Assembly (NCBI GenBank): GCA_029961685.1
Contig: JARWKL010000013.1
Location: forward strand, 26,194,922 to 26,258,921
Origin: Aristolochia californica
Taxonomy: Eukaryota; Streptophyta; Magnoliopsida; Piperales; Aristolochiaceae
Reading direction: 5' to 3'
DNA: 64,000 nt
Position numbers and translations under genes: made by a program. The notes under the pieces were generated by a model. The model was not told the DNA's origin. It was given only the letters and a program-made list of their open reading frames with translations, and searched no databases. The stretch's first letter is position 1, and each line of letters starts with the position of its first letter. Of this stretch, positions 35,901 through 48,456 are shown piece after piece.

Positions 35901-37171
35901 TTTAGTTAGCAATTGCAACAATACCTGTTGAATATTTTTGTTAAGAGTACATAATCCATTGTGAACATAAAAAGTGGTTCTTGCTCAAGCTTCCTTGTTT
36001 CCTGTATTTCAAGATCAAATATCTACTATCTAGAGTCTCAAATTACTTGCCATTTCACATAATTTCTAATTAAAGATATCTCATATGATATCTCAAATGC
36101 CTATCCATGTATTGTTAGCTCTCTGAGCAAATATTCAACCAACAGAGTAAATACAAGCATCCAGGAGTGTAATTCTTCCACTTCACCCTTCTCTATATAC
36201 CTATTTATTTCTTACATTAGAGCATGAAGAGGAAAAAGGAGAGAGAAAAGCCAAATAATAGTGATCAATTCTATCAAAACTTCTGCACCAAATTACATGC
36301 AAGCTTCTTGACAAAATATAAAACTGTTAAATTCTAGTGGAATTTTTAATTTCTAGAGCCAAAGCTGTTGCCCAGGGAGAGCGACGAAACAGAAAATGAA
36401 GAAGAATCGACAATTTCTATGACAAAATTCACCATTGACAATGCAGAAAGAGAGAGAGAGAGAGAGCAGTCTCCACAGTGGGATCAAGTAGGAAATAGAG
36501 AAGGAGAGAGAAGACATAGAGATCATGGAACACTTTAATTGTACTTGCTCATGCTACAATAATCCTACATTAGTATAAGCCAAGAACAAGCAGAGCAGGT
36601 TTACGCGTTAATAAACTACTGGAATCTCAACTCTGCAGCTTCAACCATGTACAAGAAAAGGAGAGATCATCAAAACGAAAACTGTTGATTTAACCTTTTT
36701 AAGTTTCGATGAAAGCAAAAACATATAAGAAGGTGAAGGAATAAGGTTAAACTTCTTAAGTTTTGACGATCGTCCTTTTATCTTCCTTCTTTAGGTTTGT
36801 TATAGATCATCGATTTGGCATTACGACATTTCTGTCTTCTTAATTTCAGTTTCAACTACACATCTAAATGGAGGGAATGTTAATAGAAATAGCGTTTTTC
36901 CCACTGGTTGAGAGCATAATTGGAAAAGCTCCATTAAAACAGCGAAAGAGACGATAAGTAATCACCACACCAGTTTATTTTTTCATATTAATATTAATAC
37001 GAATCTATTCCAGTACGTACCAGTCACCAAAGGATCGAACACAAAGCTGGTCTAATTCCTGCAATACCAACTAGGTCGCGTATATATAATCACGACTGAA
37101 CTCCTATTTCATTAATAAGCTCCAAACCAAACCCTTATTTTGTAATCTCCATCAGCACACCAAGGAAGAGA
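35901..37171. other. Intergenic sequence left of the SPIRAL1-like gene
   Basis: AT-rich with no recognisable gene. A (GA)n microsatellite lies at about 36448-36466. The part close to 37171 is the 3' flank of the minus-strand gene that follows. Confidence 0.45.
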
Positions 37172-37557
37172 TCATTTGTTTCCAAACAAATAACCTAGAG
37201 ATGAGTCGCCTCCCGGAACTGATTGCACTTTGGTAGTAGGACGATCCTGAAGTATAAACATAAAAAAAGAAAACGGCAAAATTAAAGATTGTTTGAGTTA
37301 ATTCTGTAAAGCATCCTAGGAGCTGTTTGACAGACCGTGATGAAGTTGCCGGTGTTCTGGCCTTGTGCTCTGTAATAATTGTTGGCGCTGGTTTGCTTAG
37401 GGGAGGGAACGGTGGACGGTGCCAAGTTGGAGTTGAGATCGCCGGTCGGAGGCTTGCTCTCCTTGATGGTGATCCCAGGGGGGCTAAGGGACTTCTCGGA
37501 TCCGAACAGGTAGCCCAGGGAACTTTGCCCACCTCCATAGCTCCCACCTTTACTCAT
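37172..37557 (-). CDS. SP1L: SPIRAL1-like microtubule-associated protein
   Basis: Seen: two exons, 37557-37336 and 37246-37172, join at a phase-0 GT-AG intron to give 98 residues. The N terminus MSKGGSYGGGQSSLGYLFGS and the C terminus PGGDSSLGYLFGNK carry the paired GYLFG repeats that define SPIRAL1 proteins, with the conserved NNYYRAQGQNTGNFITDRP in between; the middle is Pro/Ser/Thr-rich and variable. Length fits the family (about 100-120 aa). Known: SPIRAL1 and SP1L proteins bind cortical microtubules, track plus ends and support straight anisotropic cell growth; family members act redundantly. Start choice: the ATG at 37557 matches family N termini; another in-frame ATG at 37614 would add 19 residues that do not look like the family. 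A TATA box lies at 37645-37652. Which SP1L paralogue this is cannot be decided here. Confidence 0.95.
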
Positions 37558-37644
37558 GGCTGCTTTGCGATTGTTGCGATTTCTTTCAGTGTTTTCTGCT
37601 ACGATGGGTTTCACATGGAACCAGATTCAGGCCTACTCATGAAT

Positions 37645-37652
37645 TATTTATA
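37645..37652 (-). promoter_or_regulatory. Possible TATA box of the SPIRAL1-like gene
   Basis: TATAAATA on the minus strand lies 88-95 bases upstream of the ATG at 37557 and 31-38 bases upstream of the alternative in-frame ATG at 37614. A start site about 30 bp downstream would fall close to that upstream ATG, so initiation at 37557 is still the simpler reading. Many SPIRAL1 genes have further 5' UTR structure, so this may not be the only promoter. Confidence 0.4.
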
Positions 37653-38553
37653 CTAATACATGTGAAAGCATCTATGTTTGTCCCTGTGAAATGACCATTA
37701 TACGACGACAACAAAGCAACATCTAAAGAGAGATAATCGAAGTATTCTCAGTATTCCCATATATAGTTGTTTCATGTTTTTGTTTCATTCTCTGTAGGGA
37801 GAGAAATATACTTCAAATGATAAGACCAAAATCACTCAGAAATGTTAAGCTTCAACCAGCTGGGGCCCTGCGACGATTAGATCATGTGAAATCATGTTGA
37901 AGAAGAACTTTAGTCAAGGAAAAGGAGTTGCTGGTGAGTAAACTTTATCATAGAATGGGGGACAGGAGAAAGCTTGATTGATTGACCTCGCTAGGTGGGA
38001 AGGAAGCCTGTAGGCCATGGAATCCTACTTCCACTGATCTTTGGCTCTTTGCTTAGATACTGCTTTTCAGTTTTCATAGCTTTGAAGGTGGAGCTGCGAG
38101 GCTGTGATTCTGCTTTGTTTGGTTGATCGATGACTGAAGCCATTTTTGGAATGAATGAGATCAAATGGAGGTGATGAAGATTTCAGCACTATTTTGGGTG
38201 GCAACAACCTGTGCTTGTTTGGTTAAAGTGATCGTTTTTTTACACAATCGATTATTTTGTGGGCTTCCTGTAACTGAGTGGCCAACAGATAAAGAGTAAA
38301 CAGAAATTTTTCTTATGGAATTATGGAATTCATCTCTGTAATTATGGAAGCTACAACTCAATGAATGGCACCAGCAGCTTCAGGATGAAAGAGAGAATGG
38401 AATTTTCAAAACTCACGTCAAATAGCATCGATTAGTAGGCTGATGTAAACTTACTTGAAAAATGAAGCTGGTACAAATTGAAATAAATGAAGAGAGAATT
38501 TGCTTTACATGGTTCAACTCTGGAATCCTTCTTCTCAAACAATATTGCTTTAC
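37653..38553. other. Upstream flank of the SPIRAL1-like gene
   Basis: Non-coding sequence with no recognised element, ending where the duplicated block starts at 38554. It probably includes the gene's promoter. Confidence 0.4.
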
Positions 38554-39027
38554 TGTCTACAGCTCTTAGACATTAAAGTTAGAGAACTACAAGTTGTGAC
38601 AAGGGCAAATTAACCAATGCTCATCCTCTTCACATACGAGATAATAGATTTAGTTGGCTTAAAAGTCCTTAGCACTACAACACTTGAAACTGTGTAAGGT
38701 CAATTTTTTGTTTGATGTTCTCTTGAGGAAACCCCAATCCAAAGAAAATTTCTTTCACAACAGTTTTTACGACCAATTCACTTTCTATTGAGAACGTTTG
38801 CAATGGATGAATGATCTTTTTAAAGAAAAATGTGTCAGGTTTTAGGATTCTATCACTAGAAGGTCTAGGGTTTATGAGAAGAAGAGAAGAGAAGATGGAG
38901 AAGCGAAAAAAGAGAGCAAAGAAGAGAGAAAAGAGTGGACGACTTATGCTAGAATTAGGGTTTCTCAAGAGTGGGAAAAAAAGATATCTTATGCCACTCT
39001 TTCACTTTATTACATAGAATGTCACTC

Positions 39028-41817
39028 TATTGAAACTTAGGATTACATGATGTATAATCACAATAGAAGAGGATTAAGGGGTGAGAAGAAGAAGAAGAGT
39101 TGTGTAGAGAAGGTTTTAGGAGGAGAAAAGGAAGAGTGACGAATTTGGATAAAACAGGAGGAAAAATAGGGTAATGGACATAGTCCAAACCCTCCCCTTT
39201 AAGTTCTATTTATAAAAGATAAAAAGTACCAATATTATAATTATACCCTTCACCCTAGTAATAGTCAAAAAGAGACAAAAAACATAATCTAATTAAATTA
39301 ATGATAATCCAACTTATTCATATCTTCCAACACTCCCCCTCAAACTGGGAGGTAATAACAGTGATCCCAGCTTGAAACAAATAAAGTAGATGTAGTAATG
39401 ATCTCCTCCATCATGGTGTCCCAAGGATAAGTACAAAATCGGATACAAACTTTTAAAAGGTAGAAATGGGTAATAAAATATAAGACGAAACCAACTTCAC
39501 AAGATTTCAAACAAAAATAGTGATAATAATACTAAAGTAGGTAATGCATGTCATTCACAAGACAGTAATAAAAAACCCAAGGTTACCAATAAAAAGTCTC
39601 AATTGACTTTAAAACACCCATATATATTAAAAAGGACCAACCATAGCAATGCACCAAAAAGGGTTGGCCAAAGGGGGTAAACGAGAGTCAAATAAAGGAT
39701 GGTAGGAGAAAGGTTGCCAAATAATAAAAGGGTAATGGGAAATCAATAGGAAGATAAAATGAAGAAGTTTTGGCCATCACGTGCTTTGTTTTCATAAGTA
39801 ATTCAAATTCTTCATCATATGAACTAATGCTGACAACAGTCAGTAAATAATGAATCCAAGGCAAGCAACCGAGGAGTTCTTCTTCAATAATAATATCTCA
39901 ATCAAAGAAGCACAATAGCAGCTATGGAAATGAGCCAATGCTCAAATAATACATACCAAATATGTTGTTATATAGCAGCGAATAACCAGTAAATAGTAAA
40001 AGTCCTTAAGAGTAATAAGCACACATGAGATAATCTGCAACAAGTCTATCCTTGAATAAGGAAGATGTGCACAAAATATTAAGTTGGAACCAAGTAATAA
40101 GTCGCCAATAAGTTGAACCAAGTGTTGTTAATCTTCTCAAAAAGAATAATTGAATTGAGTGTTACTGGTTCCGAGAGCAATTGCAAGAACTTCTCAAAAA
40201 CAAAGAAGAGTGAATCAAACAGTAATGGATGCTGCTTTCACACTTACTGCATCAGTGATTCATTCAGACACCAAACTGAGAGGTAGTTGTATTAAACCAA
40301 CTAATTGGCAGCCAATGACATAAGTGTTCTGTTTCTGAATATAGTCCTTGCTTAGAGATTTAATTACATAATGAAACCGATTCTGAAAGGCAAGATAAAA
40401 AATAAAATAAAAGCTTGAGAATAGACCAATTATAGCTTGAAAAGATTTCACCTAGTGACAAGCTGATTGGGGTTGCTCACCTCATAAGGGGATAAGTACA
40501 TCGAGTATTGTTTCAACATGTTGTAAATATGCTACAAGGATCTCTCATAACTAGAGAAGAAACACATATTTTGAATTTGATCCTAGATTAGAATATCCTT
40601 ACATAGATATTTCTATAATTTGCATCATTAAATCAAATAACTACTTTTTTTGGGAAGTTGCCATAATTCAAAATAGGAACTTCTCTTCGACAAATAAATC
40701 AAGGAAAGTTTCTGAAAATAAGTTGATCTTCTAAATATTCTTTCCAGAAATTGTTAGTTAACAAACATAAAATTTATAAGGGTAGATCATGAAATACTTT
40801 CCTTATATTTTTTATCAATAACAACAACTCAAAAAATTTGTCTTAAATTCGGATCTTCGCTTGCAACAGGATACCAACATGACATTTGATTCTTTCAAAG
40901 TGAATATCTCCTTAAATATAGATCATATTGACATGAAATTTTTTCCTTATGAAACTAAACTTAAATAAATTTCATCCAAGTATAATTTCTCTTCATAAAA
41001 TATACTATTTTTAGATAAATATTCTGATAGAGTTCAGATATTCTTCTTTGGTTAGGATGACCATTGACTCTTCCAAGATCGATACTCCATCTAAAAAACT
41101 CAGATTGAGAATTGGTTGAGTAGGTAAGAAAATAGTCTTACATATATTTCTTTTGATATATAATTCTTCTTATAAAGTCTCATTTTTTAAGGCATAAACT
41201 GGCTTGAAAATTGAATCTTTCTGGTGTTGCACGAAACTTTTCTATTGCTTGACCTTTTCTGCTTGAGATGTCGATTCCTCTTTCTATAAAAATCTGATTT
41301 CAGTGATTCTTTTTTTAGTTGAAAACTAGACTCAAATATATTTCTAAAAATATATAATTTTCTATATAAAACATACAGTAAGAGAGTTAAAACATCTAAT
41401 GAAAAACGTGAATTGGAAAACCAAAGACTTGAGGAAAAAATAGAAACTCCTCTTTTTTCCCTTTTTCTTTTTCTTTTTCTTCTTCTTTCTCCATTTATTC
41501 TCCATATTCTTCTCATTTTACATCTCAAATATTTTCCTACTCTGATACCATGTTGAAACTTAGGATTCCATGATGTATAATCACAATAGAAGAGGATTAA
41601 GGGGTGAGAAGAAGAAGAAGAAGACTTCTTGAGAGAAGGTTTTAGGAGGAGAAGAGGAAGAGTGACACATTGGGAGAAAAAGAGGAGGGATAATAGGGTA
41701 ATGGACTTAGTCCAAACTTTCCCCCTTAAACTCTATTAGTGAAGAATAGTGAAGAAGAGACAAAAAACATAAACTAATAACATTAATGACACTCTAAATT
41801 ATTCATATCTTCCAACA
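39028..41817 (-). mobile_element. Non-autonomous LTR retrotransposon, family C, copy 1
   Basis: Left LTR 39028-39332 (starts TATTGAAACTTAGG, ends ATCTTCCAACA) followed by CTCCCCCTCAAAC, the complement of a polypurine tract; right LTR 41551-41817, shorter because of an internal deletion, preceded by CTCTGATACCA, the complement of the tRNA-Met primer site. It therefore reads on the minus strand. Perfect 5-bp TSD CACTC at 39023-39027 and 41818-41822. The interior of about 2.2 kb has no gag or pol; its primer-site-proximal part resembles that of family A (shared AACTCAGATTGAGAATTGG at 41097-41115). Confidence 0.9.
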
Positions 41818-42660
41818 CACTCATACTCTTTTAAAAACCCCTCAAGCTGGTGAAAAAACATTAAATATTCCCAGCTTTGAACATGTAATAGAAAGGGATT
41901 TTGCAGTAATAGCTTTTTGTGAAAACATCTGCTAGTTGGCTCTTGGAGGGTATGTATTGCATTGATACATCTTTCTTATACTTCTTCCTCACAAGATGAG
42001 GATAAAAAGGACATAGAGACCCAATTTGGACAAAACACAATGTGGGAGAAAAAATTCACTCTCAGTGATATGACAAAGCTCCATACACTAGTGAAAATGG
42101 TCATAGTTTGAAAGACACTCCACTCAATCTTAAAGGCGGAAAAGTGGCCCAAATTTAAGGTTTAACAAAGAGACTACTCACTTTTTTGTCTACAGCTCTT
42201 AGACATTAAAGTTAGAGAACTACAAGTTGTGACAAGGGCAAATTAACCAATACTCATCCTCTTCACATACGAGATAATAGATTTAGTTGGCTTAAAAGTC
42301 CTTAGCACTACAACACTTGAAACTGTGTAAGGTCAATTTTTTGTTTGATGTTCTCTTGAGGAAACCCCAATCCAAAGAAAATTTCTTTCACAATAGTTTT
42401 TACGACCAATTCACTTTCTATTGAGAACGTTTGCAATGGATGAATGATCTTTTTAAAGAAAAATGTGTCAGGTTTTAGGATTCTATCACTAGAAGGTCTA
42501 GGGTTTATGAGAAGAAGAGAAGAGAAGAAGGAGAAGCGACAAAAGAGAGCAAAGAAGGGAGAAAAGAGTGGACGACTTACGCTAGAATTAGGGTTTCTCA
42601 AGAGTGGGAAAAAAAGATATCTTATGCCACTCTTTCACTTTATTACATAGAATGCCACTC

Positions 42661-45528
42661 TATTGAAACTTAGGATTACATGATGTATAATCACAATAGA
42701 AGAGGATTAAGGGGTGAGAAGAAGAAGAAAAGTTGTGTAGAGAAGGTTTTAGGAGGAGAAAAGGAAGAGTGACGAATTTGGATAAAAGAGGAGGAAGAAT
42801 AGGGTAATGGACTTAGTCCAAACCCTCCCCTTTAAGTTCTATTTATTAATGATAAAAGTAACAATATTACAATTATACCCTTCACCCTAGTAATAGTCAA
42901 AAAGAGACAAAAAACATAAACTTATTAAATTAATGACAATCCAACTTATTCATATCTTCCAACACTCCCCCTCAAGCTGAACGGTAATAGTAGTGATCCC
43001 AGATTGAAACAAATAAAGTAGATGTAGTAATGATCTCCTCCATCATGGTGTCCCAAGGATAAGTAAAAAATCGGACACAAACTCTCAAAAGGTAGAAATG
43101 GGTGATAAAAGATAAGTCGAAACCAACTTCATAGGATTTCGAACAAAAATAGTGATAATAATCACTAAAGTAGGTAATGCATGTCACTCACAAGACAGTA
43201 ATAAAAAACCTGAGGGTGCCAATAAAAAGTCTCAATGGACTTTAAAACACCCATATATATATTAAAAAGGACCAACCATAGCAATGCACCAAAAAGGGTT
43301 GGCCAAAGGGGGTAAACGAGAGTCAAATAAAGGATGGTAGGAGAAATGCAGCCAAATAAAAAAATGGGTAATGGTGAATCAATAAGAAGATAAAATGAAG
43401 AAGTTGGGGCCATCAAGTGCTTTATTTTCATAAGTAATTCAAATTCTTCATCATATGAACCAATGTCGACAACAGTCAGCAAATAATGAACCCAAGGCAA
43501 GCAATCGAGGAGTTTTTCTTCAATAATAATGTCTCAATCAAAGAAACACAATAACAACTATGGTAATGAGCCAATGCCCAAATAACACATACCAAATATG
43601 TTGTTATATCGCATCGAATAACAGGTAAATAGTAAAAGTCCTTGAGAGTAATAAGCACGCATGAGATAATCTACAACAAGTCTATCCTTGGATAAGGAAG
43701 ATGTGCACAAAATAATAAGTTGGAACCAAGTAATAAGTCCCCAATAAGTTGAACCAAGTGTTGTTAATCTTCTCAAAAAGAATAATTAAACTGAGTGTTG
43801 CTGGTTCCAAGATCAGTTACAAGGACTTCTCAAAAACAAAGAAGAGTGTATAAAACAGTAATGGATGTTGCTTCCACACTTATTGCATCAGTGATTCATT
43901 CAGACACCAAAATAAGAGCTAGTTGTATTAAACCAACTAATTGGCAGCCAATGACATAAGTGTTTTGTTTCTGAATATAGTCCATGCTTAGAGATGTATT
44001 TACATAATGCAACCGATTCTGAAAGGCAAGATAAAAAATGAAAGAAAAGCTTGGGACTAGACTAGTTATAGCTTGAAAAGATTTCACCTAGTGTCAGCTT
44101 GAGCGGGATTGCGCACCTCATAAGGGGATAAGTACATCGAGTGTTGTTCCAACATGTTGTTAATATGCTGCAAGGATTTCTCATAACTAGAGAAGAAACA
44201 CACATTTTGAATTTGATCCAAGATTAGAATTTCCTTACATAGATATTTCTATAATTTGCATCATTAAATCAAATAGCAACTTTTTTGGGGAAGTTGACAT
44301 AATTCAAAATAGGAATACTTCTTCTCTTCGACAAATAAATCAAGAAAAATTTCTGAAAAATAAGATTATCTTCTAAAGATTCTTTCAAGATATTGTTAGT
44401 TAACAAACATAAAATTTCCAAGGGTAGATCAAGAGATACTTTCCTTGTATTTTTTATCAATAACAACAACTCAAAAAATTCCGCTTAAATTCGGATCTTC
44501 ACTTGCAATAGGATACCAGCATGACCTTTGATTCTTCCAAAGTGAATATCTCCTTAAATATAGATCATATTGACATAAAATTTTTTCATATGAAACTAGA
44601 CTTAAATAAATTTCATCCAAGTATAATTTCTCTTCATAAAATATACTTATTTTTAGATAAATATTTTGACAGATTTCGGACTCTGTAATCTAGCCAAACT
44701 GAGTACTCTTTCTTCTTTGGCCAACATGACCATTGCCTCTTCCAAGATCAATACTCCATCTAAAAAACTCAGATTGAGAATTGGTTGAGTCGGTAAGAAA
44801 CTATTCTTACATATATTTCTTTTGATATAGAATTTTTCTTATAAAGTCTCATTCTTGAAGGCATAAAGTGGCTTGAAAGTTGAATATTTCTAGCGTTGCA
44901 AGAAACTTTTCTATTGTTTGACCGTTTCTAGTTCAGATGTCGATTCCTCTTTCTCTAAAAATATGATTTCAATGATTCTTTTTGAGTTGAAAACTAGACT
45001 CAAATATATTTCCAACGGTATATAATTTTCTATATAAAACATATAGTAAGAGAGTTAAAACATCTAATGAAAAACATGAATTGGGAAACAAAATACTTGA
45101 GGAAAAACTAGAAACTCCTCTTTTTTTTATTTTTTCTTTTTCTTGTTATTCTTCTTTCTCTATTTATTCTCCATCTTCTTCTCATTTACCATCTCAAATA
45201 TTTTCCTACTCTGATACCATGTTGAAAATTAGGATTCCATGATGTATAATCATAATATAAGAGGATTAAGGGTTGAGAAGAAAAAGAAGAAGACTTCTAG
45301 AGAGAAGGTTTTAGGAGGAGAAGAGGAAGAGTGACGAATTTTGAGAAAAAGTGGTGGAAGAATAGTGTAATGGACTTAGTCCAAAGCCTCCCCCTTAAAC
45401 TCTATTTATAAATTATTAAAAGTACCAATATAACAGTTATACCCTTCACCCTAGTAATAGTGAAGAAGAGATAAAAAACATAAACTAATTACCTTAATGA
45501 CACTCCAACTTATTCATATCTTCCAACA
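42661..45528 (-). mobile_element. Non-autonomous LTR retrotransposon, family C, copy 2 (in duplicated unit)
   Basis: Left LTR 42661-42964, right LTR 45220-45528, tRNA-Met primer-site complement CTCTGATACCA just left of the right LTR. Flanks CACTC (42656-42660) and CATTC (45529-45533) are the same TSD as copy 1 with one transition. The interior matches copy 1 throughout, including non-coding open frames at constant offset, so this is the duplicated copy of one insertion and not an independent one. Confidence 0.9.
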
Positions 45529-45534
45529 CATTCA

Positions 45535-48141
45535 TACTTTTAAAACCCCCTCAAGCTAGTGAAAAAACATCAAATATTCCCAACTTTGAACATGTAATAG
45601 AAAGGGATTTTGCAATAATAGCTTTTTGTGAAGACATTTGCTAGTTGGCTCTAGGAGGGTATGTATTGCATTGATATAGCACCAACTTGTGTCTTTCTTG
45701 AATGAAGTGACAATTTGTCATGATGTATTTAGTTCTTTCATGAAACACTGGGTTGGTTGCAACATGGATGGCTGGTTGATTGTCACAATGAAGCTGCATA
45801 GGCTTGTTTGTTTGGTACTCGGGCTTAGAAATGAAGGACTTGAGCCATAATAACATAATCCTTATCCATGATTGTTGTTCAAGTATTGGAGAATTGTCTC
45901 CTAGGCCATCTAGTGAGATTGTTGAGGTCGGTGTATGCATTGACCAATAACACTAAACGAATATGATACATCAAGTCTTGTAACTATGAGATAAATTAGC
46001 TTCCCAACCAACCCTCGATACCGGCTAATATTAACATCATTACTAGTTTAAGCACATCATCAAACATTTCGTTACATAGTTGTATCAATTGGTTTACACC
46101 CAAGCATCCCAGTTTGCTTTAAGAGGTCAAGAAAAAATTTTCTCTGTGATAAAACAATGTCGTAGCTAGATTGAATGACCTCTATACCCAAGAAATATTT
46201 GAGAAGTCCTAAATTTTTGGTTTGAAACTCTTTGTTCAAGTCCTTCTTAACTTGTTGGATCCCATTAAGGTCACTACCAGTAATGACAATATCGTCAACA
46301 TATATAGCCATGAGAATCTTGCCATATATAATGTTCTATGTAAACACAGAGTGATCACTTTCACATCACTTGAACCCAAGCCCAGACACTGCAGTAGTGA
46401 ACTTATCAAACCAGACACAGGGGGACTATTTTAGCCTGTAAATAAAATTTTTTTATCAACATACCTGCTCCCCCTCAATTGCATACCAGGTGGTTGACTC
46501 ATATAGACCTCTTCCAATAGATCCCCATTTAAAAAACCATTCTTAACATCTAACTAATGTATAGTCCATTTAAAGTTTGCAGCAAGAGAGATAAGGGCAC
46601 GAATGAAATTCATCTTCGCCACTGGTGAGAATGTCTCATCATAGACAATACCATATGATTGAGTATATCCTTTTGCAACTAACCTTACTTTACATTTGGA
46701 CATTGAGCAATCAAGATTATACTTGATAGTATTTACACACTTGCTACCAACAACCTTTTTTATGATGGAAGAGATGTTAACTTCCAAGTAGAGTTCTTGT
46801 ACATGGCTTGGATCTCTTCATCCATGGAAGCTTTCCATCTTGGATAAGCTAAAACATTTGCATAACTTACAGGGACATGTGTGGATGACATTGCAGACAT
46901 GAAGAGAACACAACTAGGAGACAACAGTGAGTGGAAACATAGTTAGAGATGGCACGAGAGGTGGATGGAGGCCAAATAGTAGTGGAAATCTTTATGAAGA
47001 GCAATGGGTCGAGTATCATACCTTGGTCCAAACTATACTGGTGAAGAGAGAGGAGAAAACACATAAAAGAGATTAGAGGGCTCCACAGGTGGTTGGGCAG
47101 CAGTCGGAGAGAGAGGAGTCTCATCAGGCAAAAGTTGGGTATCCATTAGCACATTAGGCTTGGGCATTCTGGCAGAAGATGTAAAGCCAAGAGGAAAACT
47201 AGCAATAAAATATGGCACGTCTTCAAAGAAGGTGTCTAATGAAACTAAGGCATGTCTCTGAATAGGTGAGTAATATTCATATCTTTTATGATTTTTGGAA
47301 TATCCCAAAAAAAATACATTTAACTACCCTAGGAGTAGCCTTTTTCTAAAGGGGACCCAAACTATGTGCAAAGGTGATGCAACCAAATACACACAATGTC
47401 AATGGAAACAAGGATGAGTCGTTGAACAACATTGAGAAAGGGGTTTGACCTCGTAGAACACTAGAAAGCAAGCAGTTAATAAAATAAAATAAAAACAGTG
47501 AGAACCGCATACGACCAAAAAATTGAGAAATATTCATGGCAAGCATAATTGTTCTACCTACTTCAACAATATGTATATTTTTTCTTCTTTCAAAGACACC
47601 ATTCTGTTGATGTACATGAATATTGAAGAATAATACCCTTTTGTTGACATAAGATCTGGAACTAGGAGGAAGAAGACTCGACATTATCAAACCGAAATAT
47701 CTAGACCTTTTTGTTAAACTGAGTTTCTACCATGGCACAAAATGAAACAATATACTAAATATTTTGGTTCTATCTTTCATCAAATATAACTTGGTAAGTC
47801 TTGTATGAACATATATAAGAATAATAGAATACTTGGACTCGGCAATATTTGGGACATTAACATGTCCCTCAACATCTGAATGAACTAAAGCAAAAGGATT
47901 GAAAGAGATTGTTTTGCCTGAGCTGAAAAGTGTACTTGTGATGTTTCCCAAGCTCACAAAATTCACACAATAATTGAGAAACTGAGGTAATTGATGGAAC
48001 TAAGGATTTCAAATTTGGTAGATAGAGATGACCCAGGCGATTGTGCCATTGTTGTACATCTTTGTTGGTTATTGATATAGCTGCTATTGTGGTTGGATCC
48101 ATAAAGTAAAACCTTCCTCTCTCATGGCCGCCATGAATCAC
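45535..48141 (-). pseudogene. Minus-strand Copia pol (degenerate)
   Basis: Reading right to left: the pre-integrase zinc region (WHNRLGHLYLPNLKSL with CEFCELGKHHKYTF, about 47900-48070), integrase (FALVHSDVEGHVNVP near 47870; NGVFERRKNIHIVE near 47590), the pol hinge (46870-47310), reverse transcriptase (RLVAKGYTQSYGIVYDETFS near 46660; IYVDDIVITGSDLNGIQ near 46290, with an intact YVDD), and RNase H (LHCDNQPAIHVATNPVFHER near 45760). Frames shift and stops occur between blocks. Gag and the 5' LTR are missing, cut off by the family A LTR fragment at 48175. The last codons before 45535 are also duplicated in unit 1 near 41824-41967. Confidence 0.88.
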
Positions 48142-48174
48142 ATCTCTTGATGTCCTGAAGAATCACATGTCTTG

Positions 48175-48456
48175 ATGAACCTCTATTTATAATAGAAGAA
48201 ATAAGTAAAATCCAATTACAATTAAACTACATTGTCCCAATTACACCCAAAATTAAACATTAAAAGATAAGTCCTAGAACAATGGAACAACTGAACATAA
48301 ATAGAAGATTAACATAACTAAAACACTTTTAACTAAGACTCTTATGTGAGACCTCCTCCTCTTGTAAGACTCCACCATATTAATTTTAGCTATGTGAGAC
48401 TTCTTACTATGAGAGTCATGTAAGACTCTTTCATATATTCTCTAAACTAAACCTCC
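48175..48456 (-). mobile_element. Family A LTR fragment
   Basis: Matches the body of family A LTRs (CCTCTATTTATAATAGAAG, ACACCCAAAATTAAAC, TTACTATGAGAGTCATG) but lacks clean TGTTGA and TTCAACA ends. It abuts the 5' end of the broken minus-strand Copia pol, so it may mark a truncated or recombined insertion there. Confidence 0.65.

Larger units (their letters stand above)
38554..45676. repeat. Tandem segmental duplication with unit period about 3.63 kb
   Basis: The sequence from 38554 (TGTCTACAGCTCTTAGAC) recurs from 42187 with few differences, offset 3633 bp at the left and 3636 bp further in. Each unit contains about 474 bp of flank, a family C retroelement at the same site, and about 150 bp of the 3' end of a minus-strand Copia pol. 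Unit 1 then continues for about 220 bp (41968-42186) with sequence like the family A interior, while unit 2 continues into the main Copia pol. The element insertion therefore preceded the duplication. Confidence 0.88.

Noticed and set aside
37152..37656. Overlapping open frames on both strands around the SPIRAL1-like gene
   Set aside because: Only the spliced frame at 37557-37172 gives the paired GYLFG repeats; the others are shadows, one running through the intron.
38675..39017. Open frames of 97 and 68 codons repeated at 42308-42650
   Set aside because: Their conservation is explained by the recent segmental duplication; both strands are open equally, and neither has a domain.
39023..45533. 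Two independent insertions of family C at the same site
   Set aside because: The flanking sequence and the interiors match at constant offset, so one insertion followed by duplication is simpler.
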